DNA of 64,000 bases from positions 1,567,546-1,631,545 of the forward strand of contig NZ_QCZD01000001.1 in the NCBI RefSeq assembly GCF_003075045.1, given 5' to 3'. Positions 1 to 8,436 of the stretch are shown here, piece after piece (position 1 is the first letter of the stretch; each line of letters opens with the position of its first letter). The notes beneath the pieces are model-generated. The model saw nothing but the letters and a program-made list of their open reading frames with translations. It was not told where the DNA came from and ran no database searches. The position numbers and the translations under genes are program-made. This DNA comes from Maribacter litoralis (GTDB taxonomy: Bacteria > Bacteroidota > Bacteroidia > Flavobacteriales > Flavobacteriaceae).

Positions 1-527
1 ATTGGAACGATGATGAAATTGACCAAATCAAAGAAGTTGTACATTCTTTAAAAACAAACCCAAATAGCAGAAGAATGTTAGTTTCCGCTTGGAACCCTAG
101 TGTTTTGCCAGATACCTCTAAGTCTTTCTCTGAGAATGTAGCTAACGGCAAAGCAGCTTTACCACCTTGTCATGCATTCTTTCAATTTTATGTTGCGGAC
201 GGCAAATTATCTTGCCAGTTATACCAACGTAGTGCAGATATTTTTTTAGGAGTGCCTTTCAATATTGCATCTTATGCCTTGTTTACCATGATGATGGCGC
301 AAGTTTGTGGATATGAAGCTGGGGATTTTATCCATACTTTTGGCGATGCCCATATATATAATAATCATATGGAGCAGGTTGAATTACAATTAAGCAGAGA
401 GCCCAGACCTTTGCCTAAAATGAAAATAAATCCTGATGTGAAAGATATTTTCGATTTCAAATTCGAGGACTTCACATTAGAAGATTATAATCCGTATCCT
501 CATATAAAAGGGATAGTAGCCGTTTAG
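1..527 (+). CDS. thyA: Thymidylate synthase, C-terminal part
   Basis: Thymidylate synthase converts dUMP to dTMP with methylenetetrahydrofolate in the cytosol. Only about the last 175 residues are present; the frame is open from base 3 and the start lies before the window. Visible are the catalytic motif [11 protein letters not shown], whose cysteine attacks dUMP, the substrate-binding [13 protein letters not shown] block, and [10 protein letters not shown]. The tail IKGIVAV matches the family's conserved C terminus, so this end of the gene is intact. The next gene, egtB, begins about 70 bases downstream. The identity is certain from these motifs; nothing can be said about the N-terminal half. 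Confidence 0.97.
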   Translation, partial: WNDDEIDQIKEVVHSLKTNPNSRRMLVSAWNPSVLPDTSKSFSENVANGKAALPPCHAFFQFYVADGKLSCQLYQRSADIFLGVPFNIASYALFTMMMAQVCGYEAGDFIHTFGDAHIYNNHMEQVELQLSREPRPLPKMKINPDVKDIFDFKFEDFTLEDYNPYPHIKGIVAV

Positions 528-599
528 TATCAATTTCTTAATTTATCAGATTAATACGCATTGGTCAATTTTATTTAACTTACAATAAAATTGTTAACC

Positions 600-1760
600 A
601 TGGTTAGTACTGATACGCTCTTAGATTTCTTTATAGAAACTAGAGAGCATACCGAGGCTATTTGCGAGCCCCTAGAAATTGAAGATTATGTGGTACAACC
701 AATAATTGATGTATCTCCACCAAAATGGCACTTAGGCCATACCACTTGGTTCTTTGAAGAATTCATACTTAAATCTTATGATGCATCTTATCAAATATTC
801 GATGAAGACTTCTCGTTCGTATTCAACAGTTACTATGAAACCGTAGGTAAACGTGTTGTTCGCGCTGACCGAGGCAACCTTTCTAGACCTTCCGTAAAAA
901 AGGTTTATGAATACCGTACCTACGTGACTCAAGCAATGAACAAATTGCTAGAATCAAATAATGATCAAAAGCTATTAGAAGTTCTTGAAATAGGGATTCA
1001 TCACGAAAAACAGCATCAAGAATTATTACTTACGGACATTAAATATATTTTAGGCAACAATCCGCTATTACCCAAGTATTCCGATACTTTTAAAGAATTT
1101 ACCGTTGAGAAAGGCACACAACAGTGGATATCGATGAGCGAAGGCATATATGAAATTGGCCATAATTCTACAGACTTTTGTTTTGACAATGAATTAGGCA
1201 GACACAAGGTGTACTTACACGACTATCAAATATCCAATAAACTTGTTACCAATGGAGAATATTTGGAATTTATAAAAGCAGATGGCTATAAACGATTTGA
1301 CCTTTGGCACGCCGCTGGATGGGATTGGGTGCAGCAAAAAAAAATAAACTCACCTTTATATTGGCACCTAATAGATGACACCTGGCATTACTACAGCCTT
1401 AATGGGTTAACAAAGATCGATGTAGATGCTCCAGTAACCCACATTTCGTACTTTGAAGCCTTTGCTTTTGCACAATTTAAAAATTGCCGCCTACCAACTG
1501 AATTTGAATGGGAAACAGCACAGAATTCATTTAACTGGGGACAACGTTGGGAATGGACAGAAAGCGCCTATTTACCCTACCCCAATTATAAAAAAGTTGA
1601 CGGAGCCTTGGGCGAATACAATGGCAAATTTATGGTGAATCAAAAAGTACTTAGAGGTAGCTCTGTAGCAACACCTAACAGGCATGCGAGACACACATAT
1701 CGCAATTTCTTTCAGACAGATTTAAAATGGCAGTTTACCGGGATAAGGTTAGCCAAATAA
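600..1760 (+). CDS. egtB: EgtB-like sulfoxide synthase (ergothioneine biosynthesis)
   Basis: EgtB is a non-heme iron enzyme that joins trimethylhistidine (hercynine) to a thiol donor using O2. The protein of 386 residues has the expected two parts: an N-terminal DinB-like helical domain and a C-terminal FGE-sulfatase fold. The likely iron ligands are in WHLGH (His47) and HHEKQHQE (His135, His139). The C terminus carries RGSS and FTGIRLA, typical of FGE folds. ATG at 600 is preferred; an in-frame TTG lies nine bases upstream. egtD follows after 16 bases, so the two form an operon. No egtA, egtC or egtE is nearby, so the thiol donor (cysteine or gamma-glutamylcysteine) cannot be read from context. 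Confidence 0.9.
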   Translation: MVSTDTLLDFFIETREHTEAICEPLEIEDYVVQPIIDVSPPKWHLGHTTWFFEEFILKSYDASYQIFDEDFSFVFNSYYETVGKRVVRADRGNLSRPSVKKVYEYRTYVTQAMNKLLESNNDQKLLEVLEIGIHHEKQHQELLLTDIKYILGNNPLLPKYSDTFKEFTVEKGTQQWISMSEGIYEIGHNSTDFCFDNELGRHKVYLHDYQISNKLVTNGEYLEFIKADGYKRFDLWHAAGWDWVQQKKINSPLYWHLIDDTWHYYSLNGLTKIDVDAPVTHISYFEAFAFAQFKNCRLPTEFEWETAQNSFNWGQRWEWTESAYLPYPNYKKVDGALGEYNGKFMVNQKVLRGSSVATPNRHARHTYRNFFQTDLKWQFTGIRLAK

Positions 1761-1776
1761 TAACGACATACTTATT

Positions 1777-2745
1777 ATGCAAAACACTAACATAGCACCA
1801 GTTGTTACAACTGAATTTGAAAAAGAGGTGCACGCCGGTTTAACCGACTACCCAAAACATCTATCATCAAAATATTTTTACGATAAAAAGGGTGATAAAC
1901 TTTTTCAAGATATTATGGCAATGCCAACATATTACCTAACCGATTGTGAATATGAGATTCTTGAAAACAACAAAGAGAAAATTACAGAATTGTTCGCTAA
2001 TTCAGGTACATTCGATTTAATAGAGTTAGGTGCGGGTGACGGTAAAAAAACAAAAATATTACTGAAAGAATTTAGTGATAAAAATATTGATTTTACATAC
2101 GTACCTATTGACATCAGTGAAAACGCCCTTAATCAACTTCACAATTCTTGTGAAAAAGAAATACCCAAAGTAAACGTTCTACCCATTCAAGGAACTTATT
2201 TTGAGGCTTTAAAAGAAATAAAACACAGAAAGAACAGAAAGGTTATTTTATTCTTAGGTTCAAACATTGGTAATCTTGAACACGATCAAGCCGTAGTTTT
2301 CATGAAAAAAATTCAACAGCTCATGCAACCGAATGACTTGCTCTTAATAGGCTTCGACCAAAAGAAAAATCCAAAAACCATACTAGATGCTTATAGCGAT
2401 CAAGAAGGGGTAACCGCAGCATTCAACAAAAATATTCTTGCTAGAATAAATACAGAATTAGATGGTAATTTTGATTTAGATCAGTTTTTACACTGGGAAG
2501 TTTATAATCCAGAAACCGGATCGGCAAAAAGCTATTTGGTTTCTAAAATTGAGCAAAACATCAGAATTGAAGCCCTAGACCTAACGGTTCAATTTAAGCA
2601 ATGGGAAACCATACACACAGAAATATCTCAAAAATATGACGACCAAATTATCAACTGGCTCGCTAAAGAATCAGGTTTAAAAATGACCACTGATTATCAA
2701 TCTAAAGAATATGGATACAAAAATTGTGTTTTCAAAAAAGTTTAG
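1777..2745 (+). CDS. egtD: L-histidine N-alpha-methyltransferase EgtD
   Basis: EgtD trimethylates the alpha-amino group of histidine with S-adenosylmethionine to give hercynine, the EgtB substrate. The 322-residue length is normal for the family. The SAM-binding motif LIELGAGDGKKT lies near residue 85, and a second conserved block, LFLGSNIGNLE, is near residue 160. The N-terminal PKHLSSKYFYDKKG and YYLTDCEYEIL segments are family signatures. It lies 16 bases after egtB, so the products act in sequence. The operon ends at a perfect 13-bp-stem hairpin at 2771-2800, shared with the convergent trkH. Confidence 0.93.
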   Translation: MQNTNIAPVVTTEFEKEVHAGLTDYPKHLSSKYFYDKKGDKLFQDIMAMPTYYLTDCEYEILENNKEKITELFANSGTFDLIELGAGDGKKTKILLKEFSDKNIDFTYVPIDISENALNQLHNSCEKEIPKVNVLPIQGTYFEALKEIKHRKNRKVILFLGSNIGNLEHDQAVVFMKKIQQLMQPNDLLLIGFDQKKNPKTILDAYSDQEGVTAAFNKNILARINTELDGNFDLDQFLHWEVYNPETGSAKSYLVSKIEQNIRIEALDLTVQFKQWETIHTEISQKYDDQIINWLAKESGLKMTTDYQSKEYGYKNCVFKKV

Positions 2746-2770
2746 TCAAAAGAAACAATTCCAAAATAAA

Positions 2771-2800
2771 AAAAAGTCCCTTTAAATAAAGGGACTTTTT
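2771..2800. terminator. Bidirectional intrinsic terminator between egtD and trkH
   Basis: Perfect 13-bp inverted repeat (2771-2783 with 2788-2800) around a 4-base AAAT loop. It has A-runs on one side and T-runs on the other, so it has the form of a terminator on both strands. It lies between the convergent stops of egtD and trkH. Confidence 0.9.
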
Positions 2801-2820
2801 TATTCGTATAATTTTCTAAT

Positions 2821-4314
2821 CTAGGTACTTTTCCAGAAATACGGTGTCAATAAAATTAGTACTGTAAACAATTCTAACCTACCTGCAAGCATTAAAAATC
2901 CGCACCACCATTTTGCCAGGTCTGGCAAACTATTAAAATTACTAACCGGGTTTAAACTACCTAAAGCCGGACCAACATTACCTAATGAAGATGCCGCCCC
3001 GCCAATTGCTGTTTCAAAATCTAAGCCCAAGAAACCTAAAATTAGAGCTCCAATTATAAACAATAACATATAGAGTACGAAAAAGCCAATTATATTATAG
3101 ACAATTTTCTCTTTTACCGTTTTATCATTATAACGAACGGGGATTATTGCATTGGTATGTAAGGTTCGCTTAAACTCCAATACCCCATTTTTAATAATCA
3201 ACAAGTGCCTCATTACCTTTATACCACCAGCCGTAGAACCTGCCGAACCACCTAAAAAGAAAAGTCCGAAGAAAAATACGGTCAAAAATGGTGTCCATTG
3301 TGTAAAATCGGCACTAACAAATCCTGTAGTAGTTATTACGGAGATAATTTGGAACAAGGAATGTCTTATTGCACTTTCAGCTTTACCCAACACCATAGGA
3401 TAACCCGGAGTGAGTTCCGTTATATTAGCTTTAAAATATACCACCAATGCAACAATGATAGTAAATACAATTACAAAGCCTGTGTAATACCTAAACTCCT
3501 CGTCCTTTATTACTTTCTGAACCTTCCCTTTAAAAGCAAAATAACTTAATACAAAATTGCTACCTGCCAAAAACATAAAGAAAATGATGATATACTGAAT
3601 CATTGGCTGATCGTTCCAATGGGCTACACTTGCATTTTTAGTTGAAAAACCACCTGTAGACAAGGTTGCCATTGCATGGTTTATAGCATCGAAGAAAGAC
3701 ATACCTGCCAACTGTAGAAGAATGGTTTCTGCTACAGTATAACCAAAATAAATAAGCCAAAGTCTTTTTGCAGTATCCGTAATCCTTGGGTGTAATTTAT
3801 CACCTGTGGGTCCGGGGGCTTCTGCCGAAAATAGTTGCATACCACCTATACCTAACAACGGTAATATGGCAATTGCCAAAACAATAATTCCCATTCCGCC
3901 AATCCAATGGGTTAAGCTACGCCAAAAAAGTATTCCTTCTGGCATTGCCTCAATATCATCCATAATTGATGCACCTGTTGTGGTATATCCGGATATCGTT
4001 TCAAAAAAAGCATTGGTGACCGTAGGTAAAGCTCCAGAAAATAGATAAGGTAACATACCAGAAATGGACATGACTATCCATCCAAAAGTTACAATTATAT
4101 ATCCTTCTTTTTGCTTTACTTCTTTTTTATGACCCCTTGTGTAGTACATCATAAAAACACCAACAAACATTGTACAGATCGAAGCCAAAGCAATACTTAG
4201 TGTAGCCCCATCTTTATACAAGCCACTGACTACTGCTGCCAAAAGCATGAATCCACCATTACAAAGTAACAGCAGCCCCATGATATGAAATATGATTCTT
4301 AAGTTAAGCCTCAT
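2821..4314 (-). CDS. trkH: Trk-type potassium uptake transporter, membrane subunit TrkH
   Basis: Inner-membrane potassium channel subunit of 497 residues with about ten hydrophobic segments. The four selectivity-filter-like loops of the Trk/Ktr/HKT superfamily can be recognised: TTTGASIM, STGGFSTKN, TTTGFVSADF and SLGNVGPALGS. The start codon lies one base from the trkA stop, so the two are translated from one message and the complex is encoded as a unit. Length and the extra N-terminal helices fit TrkH better than the shorter KtrB. The C terminus runs to within 20 bases of the shared terminator with egtD. Confidence 0.93.
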   Translation of the reverse strand: MRLNLRIIFHIMGLLLLCNGGFMLLAAVVSGLYKDGATLSIALASICTMFVGVFMMYYTRGHKKEVKQKEGYIIVTFGWIVMSISGMLPYLFSGALPTVTNAFFETISGYTTTGASIMDDIEAMPEGILFWRSLTHWIGGMGIIVLAIAILPLLGIGGMQLFSAEAPGPTGDKLHPRITDTAKRLWLIYFGYTVAETILLQLAGMSFFDAINHAMATLSTGGFSTKNASVAHWNDQPMIQYIIIFFMFLAGSNFVLSYFAFKGKVQKVIKDEEFRYYTGFVIVFTIIVALVVYFKANITELTPGYPMVLGKAESAIRHSLFQIISVITTTGFVSADFTQWTPFLTVFFFGLFFLGGSAGSTAGGIKVMRHLLIIKNGVLEFKRTLHTNAIIPVRYNDKTVKEKIVYNIIGFFVLYMLLFIIGALILGFLGLDFETAIGGAASSLGNVGPALGSLNPVSNFNSLPDLAKWWCGFLMLAGRLELFTVLILLTPYFWKST

Positions 4315-4315
4315 C

Positions 4316-5665
4316 TTAAAGGAACATTCGTTCTATTTTCGGAATTTCGGAAGGTAAACAACAAACCACTACCCTATCGCCTTCTTGTATGTTAAATCCA
4401 CCCAGCGCAATATGCCCTACTCCGTCTCTTACCACACCACCGATAGTTGCGGCTTTAGGAAAGTCTAACTCACGAATAGTAGCACCGGTAACTTTAGAGT
4501 TTCTTTTTACGATGAACTCCAATATCTCCGCGTTTAAATTATTCAAACGCATTAATGCCACTACCTCACCTTTACGAATGTGCCTAAAAATATTGTTGGC
4601 CGCTAAAAGCTTCTTATTGATCAAAGTATCTATACCAATGGAATGTGATAGCTGAAAATAATCCATATTTTCGACTAAGGCGATGGTCTTCTTAATATAC
4701 TTTGACTTTGCCACCAAACATGACATAATATTGGTTTCCGAGTTTCCGGTAACTGCAATAAATGCATCCATAGACTCTAAACTTTCTTCATCTAGCAATT
4801 CTACATTTCTTCCGTCACCATTAATAACAAGTGCATTTGGCAACTCATCGGCAAGATCAAAAGCTTTTTCCTTATTCTTTTCTATCAACTTGACGTTGAA
4901 CTTATTGGCACAAAGATCCCTAGCAGTCTTATACCCTACTTTACTTCCACCAAGAATCATTACATTCTTAATTTCCGCTTTTTTCTTACCGGTTAGTTTA
5001 TACAACTCATCTACACCTTCCTTTACCGTAATAAAGTATACTTGGTCACCTTCTTTAAAAACGGTATCACCACGTGGTATAACCGTATATTGGGTTCCAG
5101 TACGCTGTAGAGCTATTGGCATGAAGTGTAATTCGGGAAAAATCTTTGCCGCTTCTTTTACCATCTTACCTACAAATGGAGCTGATTTCAATAAAGAAAC
5201 CCCAACCATTATCAATTCGCCCTCTTCAAACTCATAAGTATCGTTAAATGCAGATTTATTCAACAACATTTGAATTTCAGTAGCTGCCAAAGCTTCTGGC
5301 GATATCAATTCATCGATACCCAAATCTGAAAACCTAAGCAAATCTTTGTTCTTTATAAACTCGGTGTTCGAGATTCTTGCTATTGTTCGTTTACAACCCA
5401 ATTGCTTCGCTAACATACATAACGTTAAATTGGTAGTTTCAGATGAAGTTACCGCAATAACAAGATCTGAGTTTTGCACTTGCGCATCGTTAAGTACAGC
5501 TATAGATGTGGCATCACCTTTTAGCACACGAATATCTAAGTGGTTATCTGCGTAGGCAAGACTCTCTTTTTTAGAATCGATTAAAGTAATATCCTGTGAT
5601 TCATAGGATAGCAATTTGGCCAAATGAAAGCCTACTTCCCCAGCACCAGCAATTATAATCTTCAT
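4316..5665 (-). CDS. trkA: Trk potassium uptake regulatory subunit TrkA
   Basis: Cytosolic gating-ring subunit that binds NAD(H) or other nucleotides and controls TrkH. The 449 residues hold two tandem RCK units, each a Rossmann domain followed by a TrkA-C domain. The nucleotide-binding loops are GAGEVGFHLAKLL at the N terminus and GGSKVGYKTARDL near residue 235. Both have the GxGxxG-like turn, although the second is degenerate (GGSKVG). It is the first gene of the trkA-trkH pair. The 229-bp upstream region is shared with the divergent ubiE. Confidence 0.94.
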   Translation of the reverse strand: MKIIIAGAGEVGFHLAKLLSYESQDITLIDSKKESLAYADNHLDIRVLKGDATSIAVLNDAQVQNSDLVIAVTSSETTNLTLCMLAKQLGCKRTIARISNTEFIKNKDLLRFSDLGIDELISPEALAATEIQMLLNKSAFNDTYEFEEGELIMVGVSLLKSAPFVGKMVKEAAKIFPELHFMPIALQRTGTQYTVIPRGDTVFKEGDQVYFITVKEGVDELYKLTGKKKAEIKNVMILGGSKVGYKTARDLCANKFNVKLIEKNKEKAFDLADELPNALVINGDGRNVELLDEESLESMDAFIAVTGNSETNIMSCLVAKSKYIKKTIALVENMDYFQLSHSIGIDTLINKKLLAANNIFRHIRKGEVVALMRLNNLNAEILEFIVKRNSKVTGATIRELDFPKAATIGGVVRDGVGHIALGGFNIQEGDRVVVCCLPSEIPKIERMFL

Positions 5666-5867
5666 TTATCTTATTAGACCGCTAAATATCAAGCGCAAAA
5701 TTTCTACTCTTAAACATTATAAATACTTAAAAGTAGTCTTGAAATCAATAGCAATTATTATGGGGCAAAATTACATAATTAAATTAGTTTATTCTTTATT
5801 TTCAATTCTTTAACCTATCAATGGTCAACCTTGGTGGTTAAAAAGGAGTTAAGCATTCACTATATCG

Positions 5868-5875
5868 TATATTTG
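5868..5875 (+). promoter_or_regulatory. -7 promoter box of ubiE
   Basis: TATATTTG fits the Bacteroidota -7 consensus TAnnTTTG and ends 19 bases before the ubiE ATG. No TTG is present at the usual -33 distance, so only the -7 half is supported. On the other strand CAAAATTA (5766-5773) is a similar match that could serve trkA. Confidence 0.55.
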
Positions 5876-5894
5876 CCAAAAAAATAGCAATAAA

Positions 5895-6632
5895 ATGCCC
5901 CAAAAAGTTACGCCATACAAAGATTCTAACCTAGGTAAAAAAGAACAGGTTACTAAAATGTTCGACACCATATCTAAAAATTACGACGGATTAAATCGTG
6001 TAATTTCTTTTGGCATCGATATTAAATGGCGAAAAAAAGTGGTTGAAATTTTAAAAAAAGAACAACCTAACTCTATTTTAGATATTGCTACCGGTACAGG
6101 AGACTTAGCCATTGCCCTAACAAAAACAGGCGCCAAAAAAATCGTCGGTTTAGACATCTCACCTGGTATGCTAGAAGTTGGAAAGGAAAAGGTAACTAAC
6201 AAAAATTTGGACAGCACCATTGAAATGGTCGTTGGCGATAGTGAAAACCTGGTTTTTGAAAACAATACTTTCGATGCCGTAACCGTATCTTTTGGAGTAC
6301 GAAATTTTGAAACCCTAGAAACCGGTATGGCCGAAATTCTTAGAGTTTTAAAACCAAACGGCACTTTAGTTGTTCTAGAAACTTCTGTACCTACCAAGAC
6401 ACCCTACAAACAAGGCTATAGCTTTTACACGAAAAACATTCTTCCTTTAATTGGAAAAATATTCTCTAAAGATGATTCAGCTTATGGCTATTTGAGTGAA
6501 TCTGCTTCAGTTTTTCCTCATGGAGAAAACTTCAACAATATTTTACGCGAAATTGGGTTTATAGATGTAACGAATAAACCTCAAACATTTGGGGTTGCAT
6601 CAATTTATGTTGCAAAAAAAGGCAATCTATAA
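5895..6632 (+). CDS. ubiE: Demethylmenaquinone methyltransferase (UbiE/MenG)
   Basis: SAM-dependent C-methyltransferase that makes menaquinone from demethylmenaquinone, the last step of respiratory quinone synthesis in this phylum. The 245 residues match the family length. Motifs seen are [13 protein letters not shown] with WRKK near the N terminus (UbiE signature), the SAM loop [13 protein letters not shown], and [12 protein letters not shown] with RVLKPNG (second UbiE signature). A -7 box lies just upstream. porT begins 55 bases after the stop, the arrangement found in other Flavobacteriaceae. Confidence 0.95.
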   Translation: MPQKVTPYKDSNLGKKEQVTKMFDTISKNYDGLNRVISFGIDIKWRKKVVEILKKEQPNSILDIATGTGDLAIALTKTGAKKIVGLDISPGMLEVGKEKVTNKNLDSTIEMVVGDSENLVFENNTFDAVTVSFGVRNFETLETGMAEILRVLKPNGTLVVLETSVPTKTPYKQGYSFYTKNILPLIGKIFSKDDSAYGYLSESASVFPHGENFNNILREIGFIDVTNKPQTFGVASIYVAKKGNL

Positions 6633-6687
6633 GATTCGCCGGTCTTTCAATATTTATTTGACGTTTTACAATCGTAAACCAGCATTT

Positions 6688-7380
6688 ATGAAAAAGTGGT
6701 TTTTAGTGCCCCTAACGTTGTTGATAACGAATTTAATGAGCGCTCAATTTAATGAGAGCCCTATTTTGAATAAACAAAACGAAGATAAAAAACTCTTAAA
6801 CTGGGGTTATTTCTTGGGTTTAAACCAATATGATTTTAAAATTGAATACAAGGAAAACGCTAGGGATATATTGGTAAGCAAAAGTTTTGGTTTTAATGTA
6901 GGATTGATAGGAGAATTGCGCCTAAACGAATTTTTTGATGTCCGTTTTGAACCGGGTTTGCATTACGGAACAAGATTAATGGGGTTTCCTGGTTTTGATG
7001 ATGAACGAGATGCCATAAGAGAAATCAAGTCTACCTATATTAACTTTCCTGTCCTTATCAAAGCAAGCACACGCAGATTTGGAAACTTCAAACCCTTTTT
7101 GTTGGCAGGCGGCTCACGAAGTTTAAACCTGGGCAGTAACGAAGAAAGTCTAGACGACAATAGCTCTGGAACTTTTAGAATGAAAAAATGGGTGTACAAC
7201 TATGAACTTGGCTTTGGTATAGATTTCTATTTAGAGTATTTTAAATTCACCCCTTCTATACGTGGTGTTTTTGCTCTTACAGACGAACTAGTGCCTGATC
7301 AAGATCCCAATAGCCCATGGACCGGTAATATTGAATCTCTGAAAACCCGAGGTATTTTTATCAACTTTACTTTTGAATAG
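6688..7380 (+). CDS. porT: PorT/SprT-type outer-membrane beta-barrel protein, type IX secretion
   Basis: A protein of 230 residues with a signal peptide ending ...LLITNLMSAQF, followed by alternating strands typical of a small beta-barrel (PorT/OmpA-like barrel fold). PorT (SprT in Flavobacterium johnsoniae) is needed for the type IX secretion system and gliding. The assignment rests on sequence character together with the conserved position after ubiE. The start at 6688 (MKKWFLVPL) is chosen because it gives a clean signal peptide; longer in-frame starts overlap ubiE. The stop codon TAG is also the first three bases of the downstream heptamer repeat. Confidence 0.85.
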   Translation: MKKWFLVPLTLLITNLMSAQFNESPILNKQNEDKKLLNWGYFLGLNQYDFKIEYKENARDILVSKSFGFNVGLIGELRLNEFFDVRFEPGLHYGTRLMGFPGFDDERDAIREIKSTYINFPVLIKASTRRFGNFKPFLLAGGSRSLNLGSNEESLDDNSSGTFRMKKWVYNYELGFGIDFYLEYFKFTPSIRGVFALTDELVPDQDPNSPWTGNIESLKTRGIFINFTFE

Positions 7381-7516
7381 CAATTAGCAATTAGCAATTA
7401 GCAATTAGCAATTAGCAATTAGCAATTAGCAATTAGCAATTAGCAATTAGCAATTAGCAATTAGCAATTAGCAATTAGCAATTAGCAATTAGCAATTAGC
7501 AATTAGCAATTAGCAA
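7378..7516. repeat. Perfect heptamer tandem repeat (TAGCAAT, about 20 copies)
   Basis: 139 bases made only of the 7-base unit TAGCAAT, 19 full copies plus six bases, with no mismatch. It starts at the porT stop codon and lies between the convergent porT and RNA methyltransferase genes. There are no spacers, so it is not CRISPR. The perfect register implies recent expansion by slippage, and copy number should vary between strains. Confidence 0.97.
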
Positions 7517-7662
7517 AAGATAAATTTTTCTATTCACAATACCTAGTTAATTTCTAATCACAAGCGAAATGCTTTGCTGTTATCAGCTCTGGTGGTTTTT
7601 AACTCAATATTTTCAATAATGGAAAAGTGTTCCTAAAACCTTTTGGAAAATATTTCGTTCAG

Positions 7663-8382
7663 CTACCTTCTAATTTCATGAAGTAAGATTGCCGTAGCAG
7701 AGGCTACGTTTAAACTTTCTGTAGTTTCTCCACCAAATTGCGGTATTGTCAATCTATCTGTACAGAGTTCTGCAATAGCATCTGAGACTCCTTTACCCTC
7801 GTTTCCCATTACCATAATTCCCTTTTCTGGCAACTTGGTCGTATTCACATTATCACCATCCATAAAAGTCCCGTAAATTGGTAATTGGGATGAACCTAAA
7901 AATGCATCAAGAGGCGTATATTGAATGTTTACCCGTGTGATAGACCCCATAGTCGCTTGCAATACTTTCGGGTTATAGCAATCTACCGTATCCGTAGAAC
8001 AAATAATATCACTTATACCGAACCAATCGCATAATCTAATAATAGTTCCTAAATTGCCCGGATCCTGAACTCCGTCAAGCGCCAATACCCAATCAGAAGT
8101 AATATTTCCTGTTTGTTTAGGAATATAAAACACCCCAAGGTATCCGTTAGGATTCTTAAGTCCGCTCATTTGACTCAATTCTCTCGATGTTATTTTTATA
8201 ACCTGAGTTCCTTCAACCTCTAAACCATCAGGATCAACGGCAAACAATTTGTATTGTTTCATGTTGGAATTCACTACTTCTTCCACCGTCTTTTTTCCTT
8301 CAACCACAAATAGTCCGTGCTCATTTCGGCACTTTTTTTGCTGTAGACTTTTGATAAGTTTCAATTCACTTTTGACAACCAT
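7663..8382 (-). CDS. TrmH/SpoU-family RNA 2'-O-methyltransferase
   Basis: A SPOUT-fold methyltransferase of 239 residues that 2'-O-methylates a tRNA or rRNA ribose. An N-terminal substrate-binding domain (VVEGKKTVEEV, like L30e) is followed by the catalytic domain. All three SpoU motifs are present: DPGNLGTIIRLCDWF, VMGNEGKGVSD and ESLNVASATAILLHE. The exact target cannot be told from sequence; the RlmB/TrmH-like subfamily is large. Its start overlaps the -33 element of the divergent tamL promoter, so the two genes are likely transcribed back to back. The nearest feature downstream is the heptamer repeat. Confidence 0.9.
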   Translation of the reverse strand: MVVKSELKLIKSLQQKKCRNEHGLFVVEGKKTVEEVVNSNMKQYKLFAVDPDGLEVEGTQVIKITSRELSQMSGLKNPNGYLGVFYIPKQTGNITSDWVLALDGVQDPGNLGTIIRLCDWFGISDIICSTDTVDCYNPKVLQATMGSITRVNIQYTPLDAFLGSSQLPIYGTFMDGDNVNTTKLPEKGIMVMGNEGKGVSDAIAELCTDRLTIPQFGGETTESLNVASATAILLHEIRR

Positions 8383-8400
8383 TCAAATAATGTATTTTTG
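8372..8400 (+). promoter_or_regulatory. Bacteroidota-type promoter of tamL
   Basis: TTG at 8372-8374 and TATTTTTG at 8393-8400 are separated by 18 bases, matching the TTG/TAnnTTTG consensus. Transcription would begin around 8405. This excludes the in-frame TTG at 8398 as the tamL start and supports ATG 8437. Confidence 0.75.
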
Positions 8401-8436
8401 ATTTCTATGAGGATGGCACTTTGCTCCAAAAACATC

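Noticed and set aside
600..1760. OvoA (ovothiol synthase) instead of EgtB
   Set aside because: OvoA has a fused C-terminal methyltransferase; this protein ends after the FGE fold and is paired with egtD.
7378..7516. Tandem repeat as a CRISPR array
   Set aside because: The units are 7 bases and directly adjacent, without spacers or cas genes.
8398..8436. Upstream starts for tamL (TTG 8398, ATG 8407 and 8413)
   Set aside because: TTG 8398 lies in the -7 promoter box, and the other two add residues in front of an otherwise perfect lipoprotein signal.
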